From the NCBI GenBank assembly GCA_032209605.1, contig JASFXZ010000010.1, positions 14,033,385 through 14,097,384 of the forward strand: DNA of 64,000 bases, given 5' to 3'. This DNA comes from Mactromeris polynyma. Lineage: Eukaryota; Mollusca; Bivalvia; Venerida; Mactridae. The position numbers were made by a program, and so were the translations under genes. The notes under the pieces are model-generated. The model was given only the letters and a program-made list of their open reading frames with translations. It did not search any database and was not told the DNA's origin. Below, one piece after another: positions 13,769 to 26,000 of the stretch. Each line of letters starts with the position of its first letter. The first letter of the stretch is position 1.

Positions 13769-13985
13769 GTACAGTAACACCTCAATTAAAGACCATCTCA
13801 ATAATAAGACTATCTCAATAATAAGACCATCTCAATAATAAGACTATCTTAAAATTAAGAACACAATTTTCCAGTATATTTTCGATGTTTGCTCTTTATT
13901 CAACCTCATTATTAAGACCACCTCAATAAGATTACCCGTGTTCAAGGGTCACAAGGGTGGTAGTATTATTGAGGTTAACAGTATA
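13769..13985. mobile_element. MITE family A copy
   Basis: Begins acagtaacacctcaa, carries four successive 'ataataagac' words, and ends tattattgaggttaacagt. This is the inverted-terminus pattern of family A, with extra internal iterations. Confidence 0.75.
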
Positions 13986-15121
13986 TTTACGGCCATTTAT
14001 TTCTTCTCAACAAAACGATTCGAAATATGACTCCCACCTTCACAAGAAGTGTATGAGCACATTTTCTTACATATGTTTTACATGATCTTGCAAAAGTATA
14101 TTACGTGTATTTATAAATTCTCTACCTAATCCAACTATTCATAAAACTTATACATATGTACCTATATGAACAGAACAGATATGTGTTTTACTACACGTGC
14201 AGTTAAGTGAATTTTAACAACAGTGCAATTGTTTTTCATTTGATAAGGTGCGAAACGAAAAACGTTACATAATATATAACGGCGCATGTACATACAAGAT
14301 ACATCTAGATCTAGAGTTATTAACTCTGTATTTAAATATGACAATTTTATTCGTATGTAGTATTTTTCTGAAATACGATATTGTTTATAAATATTACAGT
14401 AAGTTATGTTCTTGCAGCCGATCGAAATTGTTATTTTACGGAGAATTGTTTAAACTGAAATTTCCTACATACACTAAAAAAGTATTTTCAACGAATAAAT
14501 TAAAATTATGCACACAATTTAAAATTCTTACCGACATAAAATCCGACTACGGTCTTTAAACAATGTAAATCGACTGCAAACTCTGTGTCAACAGAAAGCT
14601 TGACATTTTCGCGTTCTTTTCTTCCGGTTACCGCAAATAATATATCAACCGGGAAGATAAAATTACTTGAAGACATCGAAATATTGTTAAGGTGTGATAC
14701 AACTTTTACATCCTTTGACCCAATTCGTTTGTTTAGGACATTTTAAAATTCTGATAACAGGTGGGACATCTGTATTGAACATTGTGAAATTGTGAAAAAA
14801 GAAAAGCAGTCATTTTTTTTATTTAACTTTGAAGTATAAAAGCTCTAGCAAATATCAGCCCAGTGGTGATTGTTTAAATTTGTATAAATGAGAAATACAT
14901 TTTTTTGCAAAATATTGTAATCTCAATAATAAGACCACTATCCTAGGATCTTAAGAGAAAATTGGCCTTATTTGAGAAGGGGGTGTGATAATCGAGTTAA
15001 TAAAAATAGGGAAGAAAAAAGGTCTAAAAGTATGGTATCGATTTCGAGGATGTAATGTAAGGTTTGGTATACATTTATCTCACACATTAACCTTACGGTA
15101 CTATGTCCAATAACCGACCAT
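13986..15121. other. Gene-free stretch with a partial family A MITE
   Basis: A degraded family A fragment lies near 14915-15000 (ctcaataataagaccacta). A 103-codon open frame at 14248-14559 has no recognisable domain, is very AT-rich and lacks coding character. I do not call it a gene. Confidence 0.4.
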
Positions 15122-15307
15122 CTAAAACAGTAAACCTCAATAATAAGACCACCTGTGGGACCCTTGAAAACTGGTCTTAATATTGAAGTGGTCGTAATAT
15201 TTAGGTTGAATAAAAAGCAAAACAGTGAAAATGGACTTGAAAATTGTGTTCTTAATGTTTAGGTGGTCTTATTATTGAGGTGGTCTTTAAGTGTGGTTTT
15301 TCTGTAT
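15122..15307. mobile_element. MITE family A copy
   Basis: Begins aaacagtaaacctcaataa and ends ggtctttaagtgtggttttt, with internal ggtcttattattgaggtgg. Both inverted ends and the internal core are present. Confidence 0.8.
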
Positions 15308-16832
15308 GTATTTCTGTGTAGGCTAGGATTTGAAGTTAGATGACCAATGAAAATATTGAATCTCATAGCTCATTATGTGATAATATGATGGCATGCATTA
15401 TTATAATCAGTAAACATATCATGTCTCAACCTTCTCTAGATGGGTTTTATCGTTACGTACGTGAAACAACTCGGGGATGTTTGACAAAAGCTTTTTATTG
15501 CTGTGTCGCATATCAACAATGTTCACTGACATTTTATAGTGGCAATTAAACGTCTCGTACACATAGCAGTAACCTACCGTGGTTTTTTCGGGGAGATTTT
15601 TACATTACGAAACATTACGCCACTACACCAATATATCTACATGTGTACTTCTTAGTGGCACAGTCTTTATTAAAAATAATAAACTTGAAGAAATTTAAGT
15701 AGCCGACTCAGCATTAACAACAATATCCATGTCCAACTTTCATTACGGTTGACAAGGGAGACAAGTCGATCAATTAAATTGCTGGTTGTCTGCCCTGACC
15801 AAATGACCAGTCTTATATGTTTTACGAACGATTAATCTGATAAGAGATAAGACCCCATGCTGGGAGATACCATAAAATATATCTACCCTGTCTTGTTATT
15901 CAGTGTGGGTGATAAATCCGAATGCAGCGATTATACAAGCTGTTAATTAACATCGAGTGCGCTTTTAGGGAAGAATTTGGGGGAAATATGACTTTTTTAT
16001 AGAAAGCCTAGAGATAAAATATTGGTTTGGTTAATTTAAGGGTGACAATAAATCGACTTGTAATCTGTAAAGGTGTGAAATTAAACAAGCGACTCGTCAC
16101 ACAAGATTGATAACGACTGGGCCATTTGTCGCAGTTAAACCGTTAGTCGCGGTAGTTCCCCACATTTGTCGTCGATTTTCCAGTGAACCACTAGCTGGTT
16201 CTGAGGAAAGTCGGTCTTAATTTTTATAAGATCTTGTGTGCAGCTTGCGCTGTGTTCGCGGTCCAATTAATAGACCTACCAGTCAGAATTTTGTAAAAAA
16301 GCTATAGTATACAATCATTATCGAGATGTATTTCAGGAGAGTAAGATCTAGATCAAATGAATATTGTCGAAAGACAAACTCTATTCTAGGACCAATACAT
16401 ACAAATAGAAAAAAATGCATTGTCTTCTAATTTTTATTAGAAGCCAGATCTAAATCTACAGTTATTTTTTCTATTTCTCTTCTAATCCTCACGTGTCCGA
16501 GTGTGTAGGTACAAAGCCGAGCACGGGAGTGACTGTTTTGATACCCCAAGAGTGTAGATCTACTAACTTTATTAAACTAGATCTTGGGCTAGAATATAGT
16601 GGTCAATAATATTAGATATATTAATAATTATTATATAGCGACCCGGAAATAAGTGGAACGGTCAGATTTTGATTTTTAAACGTTGCGCGCTGTAGCAGCA
16701 TGTCTTGGTTATTCTGATTGGTTCATTCGCCTGTCTACCGACCAATCGTATGAAGTTTTACAATATTATTTTTGCGTGGTTTGTAATGAAACTCACTTTT
16801 CTTACAAACTCTTCATTCTCAATTAATAAGTC
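15308..16832. other. Intergenic region upstream of PPIL1
   Basis: No exon is supported. The last 200 bases before the PPIL1 start probably hold its promoter and 5' UTR, but no TATA box or initiator can be assigned with confidence. The short open frame at 15340-15549 has no family resemblance. Confidence 0.35.
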
Positions 16833-16856
16833 ATGTCGATATCGTCGGGGCCGGTA

Positions 16857-19800
16857 ATGTCAATTCCACCAAAGACATGGCAGCCTCCAAATGTTACCAT
16901 AGAAACAACGTGAGTTTTCGCCACTATATCTGAAATTAATTTCTATTGAGTAGTGTATGATTCGGACAGTCTTATTCGGATACTGTATATTGTTTGCTTG
17001 TATTTTCGCAATATACTAAAAGAAATATCGAAACGGAAGAAATCTTAATTCGAATTTCTTTTGTATTTCGTTTCTTTATAGTAAATCTTTACAGTTAATT
17101 AATGCTGAGTATATATCATTTATTTTCCATATTTTTGTTGTTGTTATTTTTTCTATTGTGCCATATTGTTTCAATTTAGTAATTTACTCATTATTTGTTG
17201 TCAAAAAAACGAAATATTGCAAAACTGTAGGTAATGTGAAAATAGCGGCAAACATTATAAAAGAAGCCTTCTAACAATTTAATTCAGTTTATCACTAACT
17301 TAAAAACTTAAAGTTGAACAAACAAAACAAGTGGAAAACCGAAAAGCACTCCTCACAACTGGCCATCTAGCCTTCTTCATATGGTTTATCAGTTAGCTCA
17401 TTTCATAATCTGACTTTATATATAGTTTTTAAGTTAGTGTTAAAAGTTACTGAAATAACCTTAGTTCATGTATAAATTTCAGAATGGGTCCCCTTGTTAT
17501 AGAACTATATTGGAAGCATGCCCCGAACACTTGCAGGAATTTTGCTGAACTGGCTAGGCGGGGTTATTACAATGGTGTAAAGTTTCATCGTATCATCAAA
17601 GACTTCATGATTCAGGGAGGGGATCCAACAGGAACAGGTAAATATGACAGGCAGAATATCCAGAAATTAAGTTTTGTACATACCTGTAGACAGTTTTGAT
17701 GCTGTATAAGGCCAAATAAAATAAATGTATGGTTCCTGTGACATGCCTGGAAAAAATAGGGTAGGTAGGTCGGTTTACCTTTTTTTAAGTAGCATGCTAA
17801 CCTGCTTTGTAACAATACTGCTTTCAAAGATCTGATAGTAACACTTAAATAAAACAAAAACCTTGTAAGCATTATCCCCATTCACGGACGTTGAAACCAA
17901 TGTTCTAACAGTTGACGTGATGCCTGAATGGGGATGGAAGTTGTGAAACTTTATAAATGTCCAATCTTGTGGGTATGATCCCATTTTCTGTAAAGTTTCC
18001 TGATGGAAACATTTTTGCACAATTATAGCCAGAAGGCATGAAGCCGTCATGGGGGCTGCCATGTTTTTTCACCTCAACGGAACAATCCGAACACATTCGG
18101 TTGATTTGTAATCACCGCTTTCGTACCAGTCAAATTCGCATCCGTGATTCGTACCGATTCGTACTTTTTCGATTCTTTTTTTTTTCAAAATTACGCAAAA
18201 AAGAGTATGGTCGTGTCTTCGGAACCATACATATTATTTTATTTGGCCTAACGTAAATATCAGAAGCATGTCAAGTGAATTAAAGAGTAACCTAACCTGA
18301 TTTGTGAGTATGCAAACAGTTTACAGAAAATACTGTTATTTATATTGTCCATCTGACATCGTTTCTTGTTTGATTTTCTAAAACAAGATTATTAGATATT
18401 GTTGGAAAGTTTACAAAAATATACAATTTAATATATTTGACGTAACCACAAACAGTGAATCAATTGTTTAACCTGACCACATATCAGATTTTTCCATACA
18501 AGTTATATGAAGAGATATCTCTTTAATATCTGCATATTATGCATTCAGTAATATTGACTCGCCAAAAATTGATCAAAGTAGGGGGAAGGTAGAGCCTTTT
18601 GAAACTGTTAAACTGTGTATTATGTAAAAAAAATCCCAATAAAAAAACTGTCGATCAGGTATCACTACCTTACTCTTTCATTCCCTGCTAACCTTAATTT
18701 TTTATGAATCCTCGGGGAAAAAAAATTGTTAATGCAACTTATAATTCCTGAGCAGAAAGATGGACAAGTCATTTGCTGTTCAGTTTAGCCGATAAAATGT
18801 TAGTATAACTACCTTATTGAATTTTTCAAGCCTTCGCAATTATATCTCTAACAATGCAGGAAGAGAAATGACATTTGACCTTCTGACCCTAATTTGTTTG
18901 CCCTTTTCAAGATGCCTGAACCCACACTTAGTTTTTATTTGGCCCGTTGAAGGCATATTTTATAATCACGTCTTAAATATATGTATATTTTGTTTGTCTG
19001 TGTTTCCGAGACACTTGAAGTCACAGCTATTACTTTTAAACGATTTAAGAGATTGCACTGAGACATCTCAATTATGTAGCAAAATGATGTAAGCAATGTG
19101 TGTGTTTATTTTACACAGGAAGAGGAGGTGCAAGCATATATGGAAAAGAATTTGATGATGAAATTCATGGTGACCTTCGACATACAGGTATGATTAGGTG
19201 TAACTCATATACAGTATACATTGCTCGAGCGACCACCTGTATTAATCGACTTTTTTATTAAACAACCACTTAAATTCTTGCCAACGTGTTTTTACTTAGT
19301 GTGTGTATAGTATCTCTTAAACAACTTTTCTATAAAGCGACCAGCGACTGCATTAAACCAGTCCCAACAGGTAGATAAAACAACTGCATACACTTAATCC
19401 CATGGACCTAATTCACAACTGCATTCGCGCATTGTCCACTACACAATTAAAAACAATTGGGCGTGATAAATGCGACCAGGTAATTACTCGACGACACAGT
19501 TATAAAAAGACAAATAAAAATTGTTGCATATGTGTCCGCTTGAGCGCGAGTCTTAAATGTAAATGAATTACACAGCATAACGGTCATTGTTTCTTCAAGA
19601 ACTAAGTTGCTAAGCCACTTACGTTGCTTGATGTCACCGAGTTTTTAGTTTACGATGTCCCGAGCAGAAATAGGCAAGATGTAATTGTTGTGGCGACTCG
19701 CCTGCTTTTATCTGAGTTGAACGGTCGTCGTGCCGACAAACTTCTTTATACTCACCAAGAGAATGAAAATGTCAGACAAAAACACATCGCATAATTTAAC

Positions 19801-21123
19801 ATTGGGTTCAAATTAGGCGATAGATTTGTGTAAACACTCACTTTGTTTCATATGTAATCCATATTAATAGACCCAGTAAAATCGGTGCCTTTTGAAAAAA
19901 ATATATATTACTATAATCCTGTTTTAATACACACATGGAATATACTTTTATTATTATTCCAGTTAATAGCTGTCAATATTTCGTCATTACTGAATTCATG
20001 ACATCACGGTATGCGCAGATTCGTGTTACTGTGACGAGTACAAATATTTATTTATAGACTGAAAACTTTTATGTACGTGTGTAAATGTGTGCGTCTGTGT
20101 TTTGCCTTTTACTTTCGCGCGTGATAAGACAATTCTTGGATTTTAAGCATGAGGCAACTACAGCTATTTAAAGTTCACATTGGATAACTTACTGGGAATT
20201 TAAGGGTTAGCATTTGTACAGACTTAGTGTTCTACTGCCTAGTGAGCTGATAGAATGGTTTAAATTTCACACCATAGATAAATTTGAATGGAAAGAGGAT
20301 GGTATTTATACATTTTGATTGTTGTTCAGTTGGACATTCATTTGTACTTAACTTTTATTAACTGTGTCGATATCTATTAAGTGACCACTTTTTGGCTGTT
20401 CCGTGGGAGGTCTCTTAATACAATGTCTACTGTACTTCCAACATTTGCTTTCAAGACTGAAAATTAGAACCAAGAGATTCAGTAAGGTGTAAAATATATA
20501 CACTAACCGTAAGGTGTGTTACGTATCATGATACTTTATTCTGTTTGATAAGACATCATTTATTAACTTTAAATGTTCCATGTTATATGTATAAATGCAT
20601 GTTTTAATTAATATATTTGATGATGGCGACACTGGACATTTGGTGTAAATCAGATAATTCCCTTGGGTTGACCCTTTTCACCCACATAATTTTAACCTAA
20701 TGATTCTGACTGAAGGGTCAATTTTTCTCCCAATAATTGGTACTTCGGCTATAAAATGGGTAAAATCCAATCAAAATGACCCTAGAGATTCAGCACCTTG
20801 TGGAACCCCAGATGTTTTTATTTTATTTTTCAACATGGTGATTTTTAAACACCTGCAAAAGCTGAGCAACAAGATTATTTTGAGTTGTTTCTGTTACAGG
20901 TGCAGGAATACTTTCCATGGCAAACAGTGGACCAGACACTAATGGAAGTCAGTTTTTTATCACATTAGGACCAACGCAATGGTTAGATGGCAAACATGCC
21001 ATATTTGGTCGTATAAGCAGTGGAATGTTATGTGTTCAAAGAATAGGACTTGTAGAGACAGACAGTTCGGATAAACCTGTTGATGACATAAAAATTGTGA
21101 AATCATTTATAACTCCTACATAA
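16857..21123 (+). CDS. PPIL1: Peptidyl-prolyl cis-trans isomerase-like 1 (spliceosomal cyclophilin)
   Basis: Four coding exons: 16857-16909, 17483-17637, 19119-19187 and 20900-21123, all with GT-AG borders and matching phases. They give 166 residues, the length of human PPIL1. An in-frame ATG at 16833 would add eight residues; the inner ATG is preferred because it starts [12 protein letters not shown], matching the family N-terminus. The cyclophilin fold fills the protein. Active-site residues are present: [14 protein letters not shown] (catalytic Arg54, Gln62), SQFFITL, and [13 protein letters not shown] (Trp and His of the proline pocket). Family knowledge: PPIL1 catalyses proline isomerisation and joins the activated spliceosome through SKIP/SNW1 in the nucleus. 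The second exon encodes the first half of the active site. Introns carry dispersed repeats. An ATTAAA poly(A) signal overlaps the stop. I am confident of the identity; the start is the only ambiguity. Confidence 0.96.
18245..18625. repeat. Dispersed repeat copy in PPIL1 intron 2
   Basis: Direct-orientation similarity to 63410-63700. Shared words include taaatatcagaagc, tgtccatctgaca, ttggaaagttta, caatttaatat, aacctgaccacatat and ctgaaactgtta-like text, in the same order. The family is unidentified and no ORF is visible. Confidence 0.65.
19208..20446. mobile_element. Putative 1.2-kb non-autonomous DNA element in PPIL1 intron 3
   Basis: The left edge reads acagtatacattg and the right edge, on the opposite strand, reads acagtagacattgtatta. 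The edges share a cgaccac-type word, a style like MITE families A and C. No transposase remnant is seen inside. Confidence 0.4.
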
Positions 21124-21128
21124 TTAAA
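21123..21128 (+). terminator. PPIL1 polyadenylation signal
   Basis: ATTAAA begins on the last base of the TAA stop codon. The common variant of AATAAA so close to the stop implies a very short 3' UTR, or that a later signal is used. Confidence 0.4.
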
Positions 21129-23032
21129 GTTTTATTATACATGTACATATTTTGAGATTTTGATTTTCAATTCTCCAAGCGTAATGTTGTCCATTATTTC
21201 ATTGTTATACATTGGGCTAATTTTTCAAAATTCTCTTGCAAAACTTAACATCATTCAATTCACTCTACCACAGTTTATGTTACTAGGTAAACATTTATTT
21301 TGGTTTTGACAATTCAGTAGTCAAATATCACATGACATGATGTCATAATTGTCTTACAGTGGATGGTCTCTACTAAAAGAAAGGACTATTTTGCCTAATA
21401 AGACCACAATTATCAGGATATAGTTGGATTTTGCGGGGGAGGCAGTTTATTAATTGTTAACACAAGTATGACCATAAAAATGAATAAATAATTACCTACC
21501 TACCCACCTAAACTTTGCTGGGTAGTGTTATGCCATTTCATTTGTTTTTATAAATGATTTTATTGATAAACTTGTTTTCTGAAAACAATAATCGGTAAAG
21601 CTGGTTTTTATTCTTATGCAGTTTATGACCATTCGTGTGAAATTAGGTGTATTGATTTTGATTGTAGATATTTTTTTCATAAATCAGTTTGGTGGACAAT
21701 TGTTTTGGATGTGTATATTCAGTTTTAAACGTGCATGGGAATTCTCAACGGATTTCAGGTTCACTGGGACTGTTTCAAGCTCTGTACATTACAACATGTA
21801 TGCTTGGTCCCTAGACCCCTCCTTCAGAATTTCCACAGATTTTAATATTTCCATTCACCTGCCTGTTAAACAATAATAATAAATCTTAAAATGTGATTGT
21901 CAATCTCCTATTGTCAACATGAAATAGCAAACAGCCGTTGCAGTGTTATTTATAATTATTGGTAAAAATTCTTTCAAGCTTCCTGAAATTGCCTCACAGA
22001 TTGTCAGACATATAGTAGTACGAGGAGTGATTAACGGTTCAGAGACTTAACATTGTTTCAATGATGCAAGTTTTGAAAGAACTTTTTTCTATTAAAATAA
22101 CTGACTTTTTTTCGAACACCAATCACTGCTTGAAGACCATCAACCGAAATCTTCTCAATACCTTGTAGAACATCATTTTGAATCACTCCTTGTTTATGCT
22201 GGACAGAAATGTCTGATTTGACTGTCATGCGCTCTTATCTACATGTTTTGTAAGAGTGTCACGATAAATAGGTACATTGCAATATACAGCCAAACTGTAT
22301 CGTGTCACAATTTGGAATGAAAATATCATTCAATCAAACGAAACTCCCCCCACGGTGCGCCAGTAAACTACATGTATCTACATTACAAACTTGATGTTGA
22401 CATTCGCCTTCCCCCCAATTTCACCCGTCAAAATAGCATTACAAGATAGATTTTAATGTTGAAACAACTTTTGATCAGATTCATAATATATATCATTTTC
22501 AGTTATGGCTCAAGGAGGAGCAAATAAGAGCAGTATCGATGGTGATCTGAGTAGGGTAATAACTAACTGCGCATCGCCTCCATAGCAACCCTGCCATCTT
22601 CTGTTTATCAGGTGCTTGATTCACTATATTTTTTTTACAAAACAAGTATCGATGAAACTCTCGTGTTGAAAAAACAAATCAACAAAAAGCTACAATTTTC
22701 TGTTGTTCAGTTTTTTATTGCATGCAAAGAATTTCTATGTTCAAGAAAATAAGAGTAAATGCAGTGGAAAGACCGACGGTGTCCAACTTCTATGTACTAT
22801 TGTGAATGGTTTAGCAGGACGTTGTACAGCGACCGTATAGAGATGCGACGTCCGTGGCTGGACTAACTAAAAGTATATGTAGTCAAACATGAAAAACACT
22901 ACTTTCATGCCTTAGGTTAATGAAGCAATATATCGTGTTACCTATCACGGTACATATCGTGGTACCCCTAATATTGAGTAACAAGGAGTGCTAAGAAATT
23001 ATAGAAAACTACCACAAGATGTCAATTAAAGC
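21129..23032. other. Intergenic region between convergent PPIL1 and KLHDC10
   Basis: No gene is supported. It contains a probable MITE (about 22254-22970). It also holds a 51-bp open stretch at 22505-22555, starting ATG after a 'cag' and ending at a GTAATA donor-like site; this could be an exon, but nothing confirms it. Confidence 0.4.
22254..22970. mobile_element. MITE family D-like element
   Basis: The left edge reads gtgtcacgataaatagg and contains 'acattgcaatata'. The right side carries gaagcaatatatcgtg and tatcgtggtacccc, inverted relative to the left. Related text lies at 57300 and 59685. The borders are approximate. Confidence 0.35.
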
Positions 23033-23038
23033 TTTATT
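23033..23038 (-). terminator. KLHDC10 polyadenylation signal
   Basis: AATAAA on the minus strand (TTTATT on plus), 47 bases beyond the KLHDC10 stop codon, a normal position for a short 3' UTR. Confidence 0.55.
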
Positions 23039-23084
23039 GCACCTTCGATTGTAATAATATCACAGAACAAACTATCAAAATATG

Positions 23085-26000
23085 CTATAGAATGAAATCA
23101 ACAAATTCATGAGGAATTCCAATTTGCAGCAGCGTTTCCTTTTTGTTACCACAGTTTGTGAGATTCAAACCTCTTAATATGGCGTTAAAAGCCAACACTT
23201 TTAGTTGAGGTAATTGTAACCACATTATCTGTAAGGCGTTTGTTCTTTCATTATCAATACGCGTCACACCCCCAAACACAAACATGCATCCATACTGAAA
23301 TAGAAGAGACATTAGTTGATTAAAAGAATATCTAACATGAGGGCTAAAATGGTCCTGGATTGCTCACCTGAGTACCATTGGTCAAAATGACCTGATGGTA
23401 AACATTAACTTAGTAATTATATCTGGTGTATTTAAAAACAAGGTTTTCTTAAGATTTTACAGTGACCTAGTTTTTGACCCCAAGTTAGAACTTGGCCGAG
23501 ATTTCATAGAGACCAACATTCTGACAAAGTTTCATGAAGTTCTGATTAAAATATGACCTTTTTGTGTTAACCAGCTATGGTGACAATGGGCACGGCAATC
23601 ACAAAAGCTCGCCCTGACCACTTCATTCTCAAGTGAGCTAAAAAACTGAACCAGAGAGCGCAACTGTCACAAAACACATCAATAAAATTTTGTAGTTACT
23701 AAAATATTTCTAATGTTTGCATTATTACGATTCGTGTGGAAGTAAACAAAATGTTCCAAGATAGAAAGCAGTAAAGGCAACTTTGGTCAAAGCTGGACAA
23801 TTGCAGGGCCATCCATAACACTATGGTTCCTGTGTTGTTTCACTTGTTTCATAACTGCAATGCTATTAAACTTTTTGATCAAGATTGGTGAAAACCCAAG
23901 TTGGGTTGGGTATGACCTGAGTGACTAGACGTCCAAAGTCAATCTGTCCTCATGCAGGGAATTTGTCTGTTACTTGTGAAAGAACAGGTCTAGTACCACA
24001 TGACCACTGGTTAGGTCAACTGACCACTGCACATATAGTAACTGAAATACGGACCATTAATATTACCATTGATTATATCACTTACACTAGACACAGCAGC
24101 AGAATGAAAGTATACTGGTTTTGGTAAAGGCACACTTATTTTTGTCCATTGAAATGTAGGCAGATGGAACTTCCATATATCATCCAATATCTTGTTTGGC
24201 GCCAGGCCTCCACATACAAAGACATCTATAACAAGAGGAACGAGGGTAAAATAACATACTGGTTAGGTACCTAGTAATAAGCTAGTGTTACATAACTTCA
24301 CTAACTGTATCACACTGACTTAGAATACAGTCAAACCTTGTTTTTTGTACTGCCTTCTATCCAAATACTTGGCATCATCCAAAATAAATATCAGGTCCCA
24401 ATTCAAGTTGCAATGGGCTATTTGAAATCATGTATTATTTTAAATAAAATGTTTCAGACCCGATAAAATTGCACCATTTCTTTCTTTAAATGTAATATTT
24501 TCTGCGGTCAAGAATAAGAAAATTATATGTTTTTACCACATATGTAAGAAAGCAATTTAAAGTCCAAAGATTTACAAATGTTTATATGTATGTAAAAATA
24601 CTGAGCTCAATGGCACTCAAAATCGTATCTATAAGATCAAACGAAAATAAATATATTTACTCTCTTCAAACTGCACACAACTATGACATCTTCTTCCACA
24701 AGGATAATCTAAAATATAGGTAACGATATACAAATACAGTAGATCTATGAAACAAGCAAATGATGTACATGGGAATGACTAAACAAGAGGGCCATGATGG
24801 CCCTATATCAATCATCTGAGACTACGCCCCCAGGCAGTCGTGGTTTTTTGTTTAGTTTTTCATCCGGTTTTGTATGGAACCAATTATATTTGAATTAATC
24901 TAGAAGAGGAACACCCAAGAAACAGGCCTGTGACGTTTGGTAGATATCAGCCAAGTGGTTTCGGAGGAGATGTAAAATTGTCGACAACAACGCCGCAAGA
25001 TGGACACCGAGCAATCACAATAGCGCAATGTTGAGCAGGCAAGCTAAAAACTGTTTGCAGTTTTCAAGCAAATTTTATCTTAAACTTGCATTAGCTAACA
25101 ACTTGAAGTAATGTCAAATATGCAGTACAAAGTAATGTTAAGTAATGTCACTTAAACAGCAGTCCTCAGTCTCAGACTAAATTCACGATTTCAACTTCAC
25201 CAATTCAATATTTCCATGGAGAGAAATAATGAAGTGTGAATTTCACCACCTCTTTTCATATTAATCAGTGTATCATGATAGATTTCAAAGAAGTTAATGC
25301 TTGACTGTGAAAAATTACTGAACTGTGTTTGATTGTACAACAGTAGATATGCATACTTGAGAGAGTGGATGGGTCTGAGGCATTGTCATTTGTATCCGTC
25401 TGATAAGGAACAGTTATCACACTTTCCCAAACTTGAGTTTCAAGGTCAAATACATCAATCTGCAAAGGAAACAACACTTTATACAGCGTATTTATATTGC
25501 ATCTGCTTTGTTTTATATGTACATTAAAACCTTAATAATAAGACCACCCTTGGGATCCTTGAAAACTGGTCTTCTTATTGAGGTGGCTTAATATTGAGGT
25601 TTGAATAAAGAGCAAATCGGCGAAAATGGACTTGAAAATTGTGTTCTTAATTCCGAGGTGGTCTTATTATTGAGGTGGTCTTTAAGTGAGGTTTTACTGT
25701 ATGTTAATATTGTGGTCGAAAGTTACTTTGCATTAATTACAATTCTTCGAGTTCGTTGACACACTTCATCAATATGCATCACACCTATACCAGTCTGACT
25801 CTGTCAACAAAGTTTTGTAAGCATAGTAAAATCCAGGATGTGTTGTTCAAGAATGAATAAACACAAGTCGTGTTTCTAAACAAATAAGGACCAATAGCCT
25901 TCCCTTTTGATTTGAAGGCATGTCAGGACTGACAAACTATGAAATTCAATCATCAGCCCATTCACAGTTAATATTGAACGATCCATATATCTTTCAAGAT

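Noticed and set aside
14248..14559. 103-codon ORF as a gene
   Set aside because: No start context, domain, or partner exon; amino-acid content reflects AT-rich DNA.
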